From positions 62,001 to 126,000 of the forward strand of contig JAIUPO010000009.1 in NCBI GenBank assembly GCA_020160805.1: 64,000 nucleotides of DNA, given 5' to 3'. A program made the position numbers and the translations under genes. The stretch is from Actinomycetota bacterium. Its GTDB lineage: Bacteria; Actinomycetota; Actinomycetes; Actinomycetales; Dermatophilaceae. Positions within the stretch are counted from its first letter, which is position 1; every line of letters begins with the position of its first letter. The notes under the pieces are model-generated. The model made no database searches. It was given only the letters and a program-made list of their open reading frames with translations, and had not been told where the DNA came from. Positions 37,108 through 46,903 of this stretch are shown piece by piece.

Positions 37108-38271
37108 GTGATCCGGTTCGACGCAGTGACCAAGACCTATCCAGGCGGCACGACCGCCGTGGATGGGCTGACCCTCGAAGCCCCAACGGGCCAGATCACC
37201 GTTCTGGTGGGGCCGTCGGGCTGCGGCAAGACGACCTCATTGCGCATGGTCAACCGGATGATCGAGCCAACCTCGGGCACGATCTCGATCGACGGCCGCG
37301 ACACCGCGTCAATGGATCCGGCGACCCTGCGCCGCGGCATCGGTTATGTCATCCAGCACGGCGGCCTGTTCCCGCACCACACGATCGAGCGCAATATCGC
37401 GACCGTTCCTCTGCTGCTCGGCACGGACAAGAGCACTGCGTATGCGCGCGCCCGCGAGTTGCTGGAGCGGGTTGGTCTGCCGCAATCGCTGGCCAAGCGC
37501 TATCCCGCGCAGCTGTCCGGAGGTCAACAGCAACGCGTCGGCGTGGCCCGCGCGCTCGCCGCGGACCCACCGGTCATGCTCATGGACGAGCCCTTCTCGG
37601 CCGTCGATCCGGTGGTCCGCACTCAACTGCAGGCCGAGTTCCTGCGCCTGCAGCGCGACCTCGGCAAGACGATCCTCTTCGTCACCCATGACATCGACGA
37701 GGCCATCACGCTCGGGGATCAGGTGGCCGTGCTGCGGGTCGGCGGTCACCTCGCGCAGATGGCGTCCCCGAGCGAACTGCTCGCGCATCCGGCAGACGAC
37801 TTCGTCGCCGATTTCGTGGGCCGTGACCGCGGCTATCGCGCCCTGAGCTTCGTCGACGGTGTCCTCCCCGCCCTCGCCGAACCGACTGTGGCGGTGGGGG
37901 ATTCGGCTGAGCTCGCTCGAGAACGCGCCATCGATGGATGGGTCCTGGTCACCGATGATGAGCGCCCGCTGGGGTGGTATGCCGTGGGCTCGCCCGGCGA
38001 CCAGGTCACCGCCGAACGCCTCGCCTTGGGCGGCACGCTCGCGCGCCAGGGCGGGACCTTGCGGGCCGCGCTGGATTCCGCCTTGTCCGCTCCGAGCGGG
38101 CGGGGCGTCGTCGTCACGGACGAGGGCAAGCTCGCGGGCACCCTCACGGCCGCGGCGGTCATCGAGGTGATCGAGCAACAACGCACCGGCCGAGATCGAG
38201 CGCCGGCAGTGCAGGACGACCCCTCCGCCGAGCCGCGCATCCAACACTCCCCAGGTGGCGAGAGCCCGTGA
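37108..38271 (+). CDS. opuCA: osmoprotectant ABC transporter ATP-binding protein
   Basis: The 387-residue ATPase has Walker A GPSGCGKT, the glycine-betaine-type Q-loop YVIQHGGLFPHHTI, signature LSGGQQQR, Walker B VMLMDEPFSAVD and VTHDIDEA. The C-terminus (about 250-370) holds a degenerate CBS-pair region (VLVTDDERPLGWY, GVVVTDEGKLAGTLT) that in OpuA/ProV senses ionic strength. GTG 37108 heads a four-gene operon with two permeases and a binding lipoprotein. Expected substrates are glycine betaine, carnitine or choline. Confidence 0.88.
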   Translation: MIRFDAVTKTYPGGTTAVDGLTLEAPTGQITVLVGPSGCGKTTSLRMVNRMIEPTSGTISIDGRDTASMDPATLRRGIGYVIQHGGLFPHHTIERNIATVPLLLGTDKSTAYARARELLERVGLPQSLAKRYPAQLSGGQQQRVGVARALAADPPVMLMDEPFSAVDPVVRTQLQAEFLRLQRDLGKTILFVTHDIDEAITLGDQVAVLRVGGHLAQMASPSELLAHPADDFVADFVGRDRGYRALSFVDGVLPALAEPTVAVGDSAELARERAIDGWVLVTDDERPLGWYAVGSPGDQVTAERLALGGTLARQGGTLRAALDSALSAPSGRGVVVTDEGKLAGTLTAAAVIEVIEQQRTGRDRAPAVQDDPSAEPRIQHSPGGESP

Positions 38272-38930
38272 CCTGGATCCAGGACCACCTGGGCCTGATC
38301 GGCTCCCTCGCCGTGCGGCATGCGGTGCTGGCCGGCATACCCCTGCTGCTCGGGCTCGTTGTCAGCCTGCCCCTCGGCTGGCTGGCACACCGTTATCGGC
38401 GGCTCGCGCCGGTTGCCCTCGCGGGCACCGGCCTGCTGTATACGATCCCCAGCCTGGCGCTTTTCATCCTCATGCCGCTGCTGCTCGGCACCAAGATCCT
38501 CAACCCGATCAATGTCGTGGCGGCGATGACGATCTACACCATCGCCTTGCTCGTGCGCACTGTTGTCGACGGCCTCGACTCCGTGCCGAAAGATGTCGAT
38601 GCCGCCGCGCTCGCCATGGGATTGACCGGCCTGCGCCGGCTCCTGGGCGTGCAACTCCCGTTGGCCATCCCCGTTATCGCGGCCGGTTTGCGCGTGGCCG
38701 CGGTCAGCAATGTCAGCATCGTCAGCGTCGCCTCCATCATCGGGGTGAGCCAACTGGGCGATCTGCTCGTCGACGGCTACAACCGCGACATCCCGGGCGC
38801 CCTCTGGGCAGGCATCATCGGCTGCCTCGCCCTGGCGCTGCTCTTCGACATCGTCATCCAGGTGGTCGCCCGCCTGCTGACCCCCTGGCGGGCCTCCACC
38901 AAGCCGGCCGCGGCGGGAGCCCCCGCATGA
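38268..38930 (+). CDS. opuCB: osmoprotectant ABC transporter permease 1
   Basis: The 220-residue permease has five to six helices and the conserved loop DGLDSVPKDVDAAALAMGLT...LPLAIPVIAAGLRVA that contacts the ATPase. LLYTIPSLALFILMPLLLG is characteristic of OpuCB/OpuCD permeases. GTG 38268 overlaps the ATPase stop; the longer frame upstream lies inside the ATPase gene. It pairs with the second permease to form the channel. Confidence 0.88.
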   Translation: MTWIQDHLGLIGSLAVRHAVLAGIPLLLGLVVSLPLGWLAHRYRRLAPVALAGTGLLYTIPSLALFILMPLLLGTKILNPINVVAAMTIYTIALLVRTVVDGLDSVPKDVDAAALAMGLTGLRRLLGVQLPLAIPVIAAGLRVAAVSNVSIVSVASIIGVSQLGDLLVDGYNRDIPGALWAGIIGCLALALLFDIVIQVVARLLTPWRASTKPAAAGAPA

Positions 38931-39661
38931 TCACCTCGATCTGGGCCTGGCTTCGCGATCCGGCGCATTGGAGCGGAGCCGACGGCATACCTACCCGCCT
39001 GGCGGAGCACCTCGGCTACACCGCGATCGTGATGGTGCTTGCCGCCGCGATCGCCCTACCTCTCGGTCTGTATGTCGGTCACTCCGGCCGTGCCCGCTGG
39101 CTGATCACCGCGGCCAATGCCGCTCGGGCCGTCCCGACGCTGGGGCTGCTGTTCGCCCTGTCTTTGTGGCTTGGCCCGAAGCTCTCGGGAGACCTGGCGT
39201 TCAGCGCGCCGAGCATCATCGTGCTGGTGCTGCTGGCCATCCCGCCGCTGCTGGCGGGAGCGTATGCCGGGGTGGAAGCCGTCGATCCGGCCGCTCGCGA
39301 TGCGGCAAAAGGCATGGGTATGCAACCCGCCCAAGTCCTGCGCTCGGTCGAGTTGCCGGTCGCCCTCCCGCTGCTGCTCTCCGGCGTGCGCGCCGCACTC
39401 TTGCAGGTCATCGCCACCGCGACCATCGCTGCCTATGTCGGCCTCGGCGGCCTTGGGCGCTACCTGATCGACGGGCTGGCGACGGGCGACTATGCCGCGA
39501 CTGCGGGGGGCGCCCTGCTGGTCGCAGGACTAGCGCTGGCCGCCGATCTGCTCCTCGCCGCGCTGACCCGCGCCGTCGTCAGCCCCGGCCTGACGGGGAA
39601 GTATCGGGGCGCCGACGGTGTTGACATTCCCGGCCGCACCGATGTGGCCTTCGAGCGCTGA
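38927..39661 (+). CDS. opuCD: osmoprotectant ABC transporter permease 2
   Basis: The 244-residue permease is homologous to the preceding one: NAARAVPTLGLLFALSLWLG and the coupling loop EAVDPAARDAAKGMGMQPAQ, then VELPVALPLLLSGVRAALLQ. The ATG overlaps the previous stop (ATGA). The C-terminal 20 residues are cytoplasmic. Two distinct permeases with one ATPase and one lipoprotein is the OpuB/OpuC arrangement. Confidence 0.88.
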   Translation: MITSIWAWLRDPAHWSGADGIPTRLAEHLGYTAIVMVLAAAIALPLGLYVGHSGRARWLITAANAARAVPTLGLLFALSLWLGPKLSGDLAFSAPSIIVLVLLAIPPLLAGAYAGVEAVDPAARDAAKGMGMQPAQVLRSVELPVALPLLLSGVRAALLQVIATATIAAYVGLGGLGRYLIDGLATGDYAATAGGALLVAGLALAADLLLAALTRAVVSPGLTGKYRGADGVDIPGRTDVAFER

Positions 39662-39726
39662 GCAGACCGAGCGTTCTCACCCGGCTGGGGAAAGCCCCGA
39701 GCTGGCCCGACGAAGGAGTATGCCGA

Positions 39727-40668
39727 ATGCACCGAAGCCGATCGCGCCGCGCCGCGCTCACCCTGGGCCTGTCGATGGCCTCCGTTCTCGCACTCACCGC
39801 GTGCGGCGGTAGCAGCGACCCCCTCAACAGCTCGACCACCTCGAGTTCCGCGACGTCGAGCACGACAGGTGCGACCAATATCGTCGTGGGCTCGGCCGAC
39901 TTCTCCGAGAGCGTCCTGTTGGCCGAGATCTATGCCGGTGCCCTGCAGGCCAAAGGCGTCAATGCCACGACCAAACTCAATATCGGCTCACGCGAGATTT
40001 ACCTCAAGGCCCTGGACGACGGCTCGATCAATCTGATCCCCGAATACACCGGCGCCCTGGCCTACTACTACGACAAGTCCTTTGCCGAGACCGACCCCAC
40101 CAAGGTCTATGACGGCCTGGTCGGCCTGCTGCCCGCTTCGCTCCAGGTCCTGACGGCCTCCGCGGCGGAGGACAACGACTCCATCAATGTCACGACCGAA
40201 ACGGCGCAGAAGTATTCGCTGAAGACCGTCGGCGACCTCGCCGCGCACGCCAAGGACCTCACCCTCGGTGCGCCACCGGAGTTCAAGGACCGCCCGCAGG
40301 GCATCCCCGGCCTCCAACAGACCTATGGCATCACCTTCAAGAGCTTCCGTCCGCTTAAGGGGGCGGCCCTGGTCAACGCCCTGAAGAATGGTCAGGTTGA
40401 CGCTGCCAATATCTTCTCCACCGATCCGGCGATCGCGGCCAATGGCTTTGTGACCCTCACCGACGACAAGCGGCTCTTCGGCGCTCAGAATGTCGTGCCG
40501 CTGATCGCTAAGAGCGCCGCGACCTCGGATGTCGTCGCGGCCCTGGATGCCGTTAGCGCCAAGCTGACCACGGCGACTTTGTCGGATCTGCTGAAGAAGA
40601 CCGATATCGACAAGCAGGACCCGGCGACGGTCGCCAAGGAGTTCCTCAGCGCCAACGGATTGGGCTGA
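39727..40668 (+). CDS. opuCC: osmoprotectant-binding lipoprotein
   Basis: The 313-residue protein has a lipoprotein signal ending LALTACGGSS, a Ser/Thr linker, and the OpuAC-type binding fold: IVVGSADFSESVLLAEIYAG, LKALDDGSINLIPEYTGALAYYY and GAPPEFKDRPQGIPGLQQTY. Aromatic residues in the YTGALAYYY region are positioned for a cation-pi cage around quaternary amines. The ATG follows AAGGAG. A hairpin terminator follows the stop. Confidence 0.9.
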   Translation: MHRSRSRRAALTLGLSMASVLALTACGGSSDPLNSSTTSSSATSSTTGATNIVVGSADFSESVLLAEIYAGALQAKGVNATTKLNIGSREIYLKALDDGSINLIPEYTGALAYYYDKSFAETDPTKVYDGLVGLLPASLQVLTASAAEDNDSINVTTETAQKYSLKTVGDLAAHAKDLTLGAPPEFKDRPQGIPGLQQTYGITFKSFRPLKGAALVNALKNGQVDAANIFSTDPAIAANGFVTLTDDKRLFGAQNVVPLIAKSAATSDVVAALDAVSAKLTTATLSDLLKKTDIDKQDPATVAKEFLSANGLG

Positions 40669-40692
40669 GCGGGTTGGCCTGACCCCTCATCC

Positions 40693-40728
40693 CTCGCCGG
40701 GCAGCAGAAACTCGCCGGGCAGCAGAAA
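40693..40728 (+). repeat. 18-bp tandem duplication
   Basis: CTCGCCGGGCAGCAGAAA occurs twice, back to back (40693-40710 and 40711-40728), in the untranslated tail of the osmoprotectant operon just before its terminator. Confidence 0.85.
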
Positions 40729-40768
40729 GGAGGCGAGCCAGTCTCCCCCGAGGCCGGCTCGCCTCCTT
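40727..40768 (+). terminator. terminator of the osmoprotectant operon
   Basis: AAGGAGGCGAGCC (40727-40739) pairs perfectly with GGCTCGCCTCCTT (40756-40768) around a 16-base loop. The stem is 13 bp and sits about 60 bases after the opuCC stop. Confidence 0.75.
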
Positions 40769-40981
40769 GGTGCCGGGCCAGCGCCCCCACGCCGGAACCG
40801 TCTGGCTGAAGCGGTGATCGAAGCTCCTCCCTCCAAAGCTTCGCTCTCCGGGCTGGGCCCCGGCCGTTTCAACTGACTCTTACTCTTGTCCACTTGTCGG
40901 GCCCGCACATCGGTAATTTCACTCAAGTTGCCTACTCGCGGAGCATGTTGTTGCCCCCGAAGGCGCCGGTGCGCGGTCGGC

Positions 40982-40987
40982 TAGCCT
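40982..40987 (+). promoter_or_regulatory. -10 box TAGCCT, leaderless
   Basis: TAGCCT ends 7 bases before the GTG at 40995 of the large LuxR-type regulator, with no ribosome-binding site. Confidence 0.45.
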
Positions 40988-40994
40988 GAATCTC

Positions 40995-43424
40995 GTGCTG
41001 CCTGCTTGCTTGGGACGGCGCGAGGTCCTCGCGCACGTGCGCTCCAGCCTGCACGAACGTCGCTGGGTCACCTTGGTTGGGCCTTCGGGAGTCGGCAAGT
41101 CGCTCATTGCCCGACACCTCGCGACGGGCTCCGATGCGGCCTGGGTGGACGCGCGCGGAATCCCGGACGCAGCGGGCTTGTGCGCTCGCTGGCTGCCTGC
41201 TCTCGCCCCGGATCTGGCCCCGGGGGACCAGCCCATGGAAACCCTCATCCGCACCCTGGACGAGACCGGCCGACTCACCGTCATCGACGGTGCGTCCGAC
41301 GAACTCGCGCCCGCCGTTCGCGATTTGCTCGAAGGTGTCATCGCCGCCACCTCCACGCCCCGCATCCTGTGCACCGGCAGTATGCCGACCGGTTCCCCCG
41401 TCGAGCGGGTGATCCGTGTCGAGCCCCTCCCGTTACCGGCGCCGGACCAGGCCCTCGAAGGGGCCGCGGCCGAGCTTTTCATCGGCCGCCTCGCCAGTGC
41501 TGGCGGACCTCTCGTCGACCTCGAGCGAGACGGTGATCTGCTGCGCTCGCTGCTGGAGGCGAGTGGCGGCCTGCCCTTGGTGATCGAGCAGATGGCGGCG
41601 CAGGCCGCTCAGGTGGGGTTGGCCGCGGTCGCTGCCCCGGATTCGCTCGCGGCGGCGATCGAGGCGTCCTATGCGCTGGTCGATGAGGCGACCCAACGGG
41701 CATACCGCCGCTTCGGGACCCTGGATTTCGCGATCGGCTTCGATGTCTTCGCTGCTCTCGCGGGTCAACCCCGCGCGCTGGCTATCGGCACGGCAGCACA
41801 GTTGGAACGACATTCGCTCCTGGAGATCAGCTCCGAGGAACGGCTGCGGATGCACGTGCCGGCCCGCCGTCACGCACTCGATCTCTCTCTCGACACCGAT
41901 GACGCCGCCGCAGCGGCGGATGCCCTGGTGCAGTGGGCCGATAGTGCCCTGCCGGCGCTGGATGAGGGCTCGGCCAGCGACGCCTGGTTGCCGGACTTCG
42001 ACGCCGTCCAGATGGCGATTCGCACGGCAGCCGCCGATCCCGGGCGACGCGATCATGCCTACAACCTGGCCAACCGGGCCTTCGGTCCGCTCTATTCGGC
42101 GATGCGCCCCCGGGACGCCCTCGCGCTGCTGGAGACCGTCCTGGCCAGCGGCGATGGCCCGCCCGATGTCGGCGCCCAGGTCGCTCGGCGAGCCGGCATC
42201 TGCGCCTCGGAGGTCCTCGGCACCTTCGAGGGCCTGCGGTTCCTGGACCGCGCCGAGCAACACGCGATCGCCTCCAGCGATCTCGCCGGCTTGCAGCAGG
42301 CCCGCACCGCCTCCATTCGCGCGGAGATGTTCCTCGACGCCGGCCAACTCGACGACGCCCGCCGCGAGGTCGAGCGGCTGATGACGATTGAGGGCGCCGA
42401 CACTTATGCCCTGCGCCAGGCGCACCGGACCCTGATGGATGTTGAGGTCAGTTCGGGCAATCTCGAGGCGGCGGGCGCCCTGCTTCCCGCGATCATCGAA
42501 GGTGCGAGCGGAGAGGAGGCCTGGCTGGGCATCGCCGCTCGGATCCTCAGTGCGCAGATCGCCTGGGCCCAAGGCCGCGATGTCGAGGCGCTCGCGGCGG
42601 CCAAGACCGCCAGGCAGGATGCCCTCGGCCGTGGTGAGGACCGCATTGCTCTGCTCGCCGATGTGCTCGCCCGCCGGATCACGGGCGAGGCGGCGGTGAT
42701 GACGCCGGAGCCCGAGGAGCTGCCGTGGGCCGTGCGCCTCGGCTACCAATTGCAATCGGCTCGTGATGCCGCAGCACGTGGCGATGCCGTCCGGGCGGCG
42801 GGCATCGCCGCCGATGTCGTCGTCCTCGCCGACAGCGCCCGGCTGGGGCGCGATGCCGTGGAGGCGCGCATCGTGCTCGCGGATGCCCTTCTCGCGCAAG
42901 GGGATCTGTTGCAGGCGTCCAGCACATATGCCGCGGCGGCTCGGCATGCCGCCGCCTGCCCGCTTCCGCTCGCGGCTGCCGACGCTTTCGACGGCATTGC
43001 CTGGTGCCTGCGCGACGCGCGGCCCGATCACGCCGGGAGGTGCGCCTGGCTCGCGGCCCAGTTGCGCTCCTGGCGCGGAGCCGTCGCCCACGCGCGTCCC
43101 GGAGTCGAGGAGATGCCTGGCCCGACGCCCCGACCGGCTCCCGCGTGGTTCGACAGCGGCCAGGTCTCGGCAACCGGCTTGGCGGCCGCCGTGCGACTCG
43201 AGGGGAGCGAAGACGGCGGCTCGGGTGCCTCCCCGTTGGCCGCCCTCACGCGGGCCCAGCGCGCCGTCGCCGAACTCGTGGGCGCGGGCCTGACGAGCAA
43301 GGAGATCGCGGACCGGCTCTACCTCTCGCCGCGCACCGTCGACAACCACCTCGCGACGATCTATCGCCGGCTGGAGATCCCCTCGCGCGCCCGGCTCGCG
43401 GCGATGATGGCTGACCTGACGTGA
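40995..43424 (+). CDS. large ATP-binding LuxR-family transcriptional regulator
   Basis: The 809-residue protein has an N-terminal STAND-type ATPase domain with Walker A TLVGPSGVGKSLIARHL and a Walker B-like RLTVIDGA. A central alpha-helical repeat region (about 330-690, Ala/Leu-rich, TPR-like) follows. The C-terminal LuxR helix-turn-helix is LTRAQRAVAELVGAGLTSKEIADRLYLSPRTVDNHLATIYRRL, given here by its ends only: residues about 750-800 carry TSKEIADRL and SPRTVDNHL. Such LAL-like regulators sense small ligands. It overlaps the hydrolase start (GTGA), suggesting a two-gene operon. Confidence 0.8.
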   Translation: MLPACLGRREVLAHVRSSLHERRWVTLVGPSGVGKSLIARHLATGSDAAWVDARGIPDAAGLCARWLPALAPDLAPGDQPMETLIRTLDETGRLTVIDGASDELAPAVRDLLEGVIAATSTPRILCTGSMPTGSPVERVIRVEPLPLPAPDQALEGAAAELFIGRLASAGGPLVDLERDGDLLRSLLEASGGLPLVIEQMAAQAAQVGLAAVAAPDSLAAAIEASYALVDEATQRAYRRFGTLDFAIGFDVFAALAGQPRALAIGTAAQLERHSLLEISSEERLRMHVPARRHALDLSLDTDDAAAAADALVQWADSALPALDEGSASDAWLPDFDAVQMAIRTAAADPGRRDHAYNLANRAFGPLYSAMRPRDALALLETVLASGDGPPDVGAQVARRAGICASEVLGTFEGLRFLDRAEQHAIASSDLAGLQQARTASIRAEMFLDAGQLDDARREVERLMTIEGADTYALRQAHRTLMDVEVSSGNLEAAGALLPAIIEGASGEEAWLGIAARILSAQIAWAQGRDVEALAAAKTARQDALGRGEDRIALLADVLARRITGEAAVMTPEPEELPWAVRLGYQLQSARDAAARGDAVRAAGIAADVVVLADSARLGRDAVEARIVLADALLAQGDLLQASSTYAAAARHAAACPLPLAAADAFDGIAWCLRDARPDHAGRCAWLAAQLRSWRGAVAHARPGVEEMPGPTPRPAPAWFDSGQVSATGLAAAVRLEGSEDGGSGASPLAALTRAQRAVAELVGAGLTSKEIADRLYLSPRTVDNHLATIYRRLEIPSRARLAAMMADLT

Positions 43425-44398
43425 AAACGCCTCCCGAGCAAGACTTTTCGCCGAGCGCGCAGGGCACGGACGAGATGCTCTATGCCCGGGTGGGGACCAC
43501 GGCATACGCCCGGCTCAACCGGCCAAAGGCCCTCAACGCGCTCACCCGCACGATGGTCGAGGACCTGCTTTTCCAACTCGACCAGTGGGAGAGCGACGAC
43601 GGCATCGAGGACGTGGTGCTCGATGGCGCCGGCGAGCGCGCCTTCTGCGCGGGCGGCGATGTCAAGGCGGTGCGCGACGCGATCGTCCGCGGTGACCACG
43701 CGGATGCCGTCGACTTTTGGGCGCGCGAGTATCTCTTGGACCTCCGGCTCGCGACCTTCCCCAAGCCGGTGACTGCCCTGATGACCGGCTATGTCATGGG
43801 CGGCGGGCTCGGCCTGAGCGCCCACGTCCGGCACCGCCTGGTCGCCCTCGATGCCGTCCTCGCGATGCCGGAGACCGCCATCGGTATGTTCCCCGATGTC
43901 GGAATCACCCGGCTCTTCGCCCGCGCGCCGGGGGAGCTTGGGACGTATGCCGCCCTCACCGGGGCCACCTTCACCGCCGCTGATGCGATCACACTCGGTC
44001 TCGCCGACGAACTGTTCGGGCCCGGAGGAAGCGCGGAAAGTCTTGCCCCTCAGCGAGACTGGATCGACGAGTGCTTCGCCGGGGACGACGCCGCCGCCAT
44101 CGTGGGTCGCCTGGAGACCAGTTCGTGTGACGCCGCCCGCGCCTGCGCCACCATGCTGCGGGAGCGCTCACCGCTGGCCGTCTGCGCGACGCTGGCGCGG
44201 GTGCGCCGGGCAGCGGAGGAGCCAGATCTCGCCTCGACGCTCGCCGTGGACACTACGCTGGCCCGCGGGCTGATGGCGGCCGGCGACTTCGCCGAGGGCG
44301 TGCGCGCCAAACTGATCGATCGCGACAACGCCCCGCGCTGGCGACACGCCCGCATCGAAGAGGTCACGCCAGCCGAGGTCGACGCCCTCTTCGCCTGA
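43421..44398 (+). CDS. 3-hydroxyisobutyryl-CoA hydrolase-like enoyl-CoA hydratase family protein
   Basis: The 325-residue crotonase-fold protein has LNRPKALNALTRTMV, the oxyanion-hole AFCAGGDVKAV, GYVMGGGLGLSAHVRHRL, and the MPETAIGMFPDVGITRLF segment. These mark the ECH_2 (HIBYL-CoA hydrolase) branch rather than ordinary hydratases. It would release 3-hydroxyisobutyrate in valine breakdown. GTG 43421 overlaps the regulator stop. Branched-chain catabolism would fit with the 2-oxoacid dehydrogenase and acyl-CoA dehydrogenase elsewhere in the window, but they are not linked. Confidence 0.8.
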   Translation: MKTPPEQDFSPSAQGTDEMLYARVGTTAYARLNRPKALNALTRTMVEDLLFQLDQWESDDGIEDVVLDGAGERAFCAGGDVKAVRDAIVRGDHADAVDFWAREYLLDLRLATFPKPVTALMTGYVMGGGLGLSAHVRHRLVALDAVLAMPETAIGMFPDVGITRLFARAPGELGTYAALTGATFTAADAITLGLADELFGPGGSAESLAPQRDWIDECFAGDDAAAIVGRLETSSCDAARACATMLRERSPLAVCATLARVRRAAEEPDLASTLAVDTTLARGLMAAGDFAEGVRAKLIDRDNAPRWRHARIEEVTPAEVDALFA

Positions 44399-44442
44399 GC
44401 GCATTACGTGTCTGGACGCCACTCGCCGACGCGAGGTTGCGC

Positions 44443-46710
44443 TCAGCCTTCGGTGCGCACCGCCGCCAGCAACATCTGTGCGATATCGACGACCTCAACC
44501 TGCTCGAAGCGGCCCTCGGACTGACGGGCCGTCAGACCATCGGAAAGCATGACCCGACAGAATGGGCAGCCGACCGCGATTCGCTGCGCGCCCGTGCCGA
44601 GGGCTTCGTCGGTGCGGTTGACATTGATCCGCTCGCCGAGCTTCTCCTCCATCCACATCCGGGCGCCGCCGGCGCCGCAGCAGAAGGACCGCTCGCCATG
44701 GCGCGGCATCTCCTTGAGCGTGACCCCCGGCAGGGTGCCGATCAACTCGCGCGGCGGGGCATACACCTGGTTGTGCCGCCCGAGATAGCACGGGTCGTGA
44801 TAGGTCACCGTGTTCGCGGTCGAGGCGGCATCCTTGGCACTCGACTTGGTGGGCTCCCCGGCCGGGCGAGCAACCGGGACCAGCCGCTTGTCGCGCACGA
44901 GCCGGTTCAGCAATTGCGTGTGGTGCAGCACTTCATACGACCCGCCGAGCTGGGGGTATTCGTTCTTGAGCGTGTTGAAGCAGTGCGCGCAGGTCACCAC
45001 GATGCGCGACGCGTCGGCCTCGCCGAGGACCTCGACATTCTGCTGGGCGAGCATTTGGAAGAGGAACTCGTTGCCCGCCCGGCGTGCCGAGTCGCCGGTG
45101 CAGGTCTCGCCGTCCCCGAGGACCGCGAACTTCACGTCCGCGAGGTGCAGCAGCTCGGCGACGGCCCGGGTCGTCTTTTTGGCCCGGTCCTCATACGCCC
45201 CGGCACAGCCGACCCAGAACAGATAGTCGTAACCGTCCAGGTTCTCGATATCGGTCCCGACCACCGGCACCTCGAAGGGCAGGTCCTTGGCCCAGTCGAG
45301 GCGGGCGCGGGCCCCCATACCCCACGGGTTGCCCTTGCCTTCCAGGTTCTTGAACAGCCCCGCGAGCTCATTGGGGAAGGCGCTCTCGACGAGCGTTTGG
45401 TATCGGCGCATGTCGACGATGTGATCGACGTGCTCGATGTCGACCGGGCATTGCTCGACGCACGCGCCACAGGTGGTGCATGACCACAGCACGTCCTGGT
45501 CGATGATCGCGTCCGGCCCGTGCGGGTTGTATGCCGTCAGCGGCGCGGTGATGTCGTATCCGGTATCGCCGATGAGTGGGACCTCGAGCAGCGAGGCCAG
45601 CGCGGAATCCTGCTCCAGGACGTTCGCGCGCTGCTCGGCAGCTGCGGTCAGATAGGGCGCCTTGGCGTTGGCGTGCTCGCGCAAGGTCATCATCAGCAGC
45701 TTGGGGGAGAGCGGCTTGTCGGTATTCCACGCGGGGCACTGGCTCTGGCAGCGGCCGCATTCGGTGCACGTCGAGAAGTCGAGCAGGCCCTTCCACGTGA
45801 AGTCCTCGACCTTGCCGACGCCGAGGATCAACTCGTCGTCCTCGCCGAGTTCTTCCAGGGACTCCATCGTCACGGGCTCGCCGTCCCGGACCATCGGCTG
45901 CAGCGCTCCGAGCGCGGTGCGACCCGAGGACTCGCGCTTGAACCAGATATTCGGGAACGCGAGGAAGCGGTGCCACGCCACGCCCATCGTCGGTTGCAGC
46001 GCGATGGTGATCATCCACGCGAACGAGACGAGAATCTTGATCGTCGCCACGAGATAGACGACATTCTCGATTGCACCCAGGGACAGGCCATTCCACATCC
46101 CTGCGAGCCAGCCCGTCAGCGGGAAGTGGAGGGCGATCGACTCGTGCGGGTGGCTGATGCGCAGCATCGCGGCCTCGAGCGTGCGCAGCAGCAGGATGCA
46201 GATCGTGACCGCGAGGATCGTGAACTCGACGTAATAGGCCTGCCACCACACCGATCCGAAGAAGCGCGACCGGCGACCCGCCTCACCAGCGGCGGTGCGC
46301 GGGTGGGCCAGCTGCCGCACCCCGATGAGGATGAGTATGCCGATCAGCCCGCCCCACGCGAAGAGCTCGATGAGCCACTCGAAGGGCGGGAAGTGCCCGA
46401 TGATCGGCAGCCGGAAATCGGCCCAGATGAGCTGGAAGAAGGCGTTGACCAGCGTCGCGAACAAGATGAGGAAGGACAGCGCCGTGAACCAGTGCGCCAG
46501 CGCGACCAGCGGCAGGCGCGACATCCGGGTGTGCCCGAGGAACTCCTTGATCAGGGTCCACGTGCGGGCGGTGGGGTTGTCGGTGCGGGCCGCGGGCTGG
46601 CCCGAGCGGTAGAGCGCGCTGAACCGCCATACCTGCTTGAACAGCAGGGCCCAGCCCACGAGAGGGATCGTGAAACACAAGGCGATCCCGATGATCTGTA
46701 GTGCCGACAT
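44443..46710 (-). CDS. etfD: membrane Fe-S reductase, EtfD/Rv0338c type
   Basis: The 755-residue protein has an N-terminal membrane part with about six helices (1-270) and His residues for haem or quinone (for example near VALAHWFTALSFL). A ferredoxin-like region with two 4Fe-4S motifs follows (CTECGRCQSQCPAWNTDKPL and CTTCGACVEQCPVD). Two CCG domains follow (VGCAGAYED and VTCAHCFNTLKNEYP; CYLGRHNQVY and CCGAGGARMWMEE). This matches mycobacterial EtfD, which passes electrons from acyl-CoA dehydrogenases through ETF to menaquinone. ATG 46710 is preferred over 46740 because MSALQIIG starts the first helix. Confidence 0.85.
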   Translation of the reverse strand: MSALQIIGIALCFTIPLVGWALLFKQVWRFSALYRSGQPAARTDNPTARTWTLIKEFLGHTRMSRLPLVALAHWFTALSFLILFATLVNAFFQLIWADFRLPIIGHFPPFEWLIELFAWGGLIGILILIGVRQLAHPRTAAGEAGRRSRFFGSVWWQAYYVEFTILAVTICILLLRTLEAAMLRISHPHESIALHFPLTGWLAGMWNGLSLGAIENVVYLVATIKILVSFAWMITIALQPTMGVAWHRFLAFPNIWFKRESSGRTALGALQPMVRDGEPVTMESLEELGEDDELILGVGKVEDFTWKGLLDFSTCTECGRCQSQCPAWNTDKPLSPKLLMMTLREHANAKAPYLTAAAEQRANVLEQDSALASLLEVPLIGDTGYDITAPLTAYNPHGPDAIIDQDVLWSCTTCGACVEQCPVDIEHVDHIVDMRRYQTLVESAFPNELAGLFKNLEGKGNPWGMGARARLDWAKDLPFEVPVVGTDIENLDGYDYLFWVGCAGAYEDRAKKTTRAVAELLHLADVKFAVLGDGETCTGDSARRAGNEFLFQMLAQQNVEVLGEADASRIVVTCAHCFNTLKNEYPQLGGSYEVLHHTQLLNRLVRDKRLVPVARPAGEPTKSSAKDAASTANTVTYHDPCYLGRHNQVYAPPRELIGTLPGVTLKEMPRHGERSFCCGAGGARMWMEEKLGERINVNRTDEALGTGAQRIAVGCPFCRVMLSDGLTARQSEGRFEQVEVVDIAQMLLAAVRTEG

Positions 46711-46903
46711 GCCCGCGAGTCTATGGATCGAGGCCGACATCCCCTCCCGGATGTGACGGCGCGCTCATGTGGCGTCCGTCAACCCGCGGGGCCATCGCTC
46801 ACCCAGAGCGAAAGTCACATAACGAGATGTTTGCTCGGGCATAAAGGCGCGTTAGGTACTGTTAACTCGTCAGTTCAATCTTCCCCACACAACGGAGTAG
46901 GCA

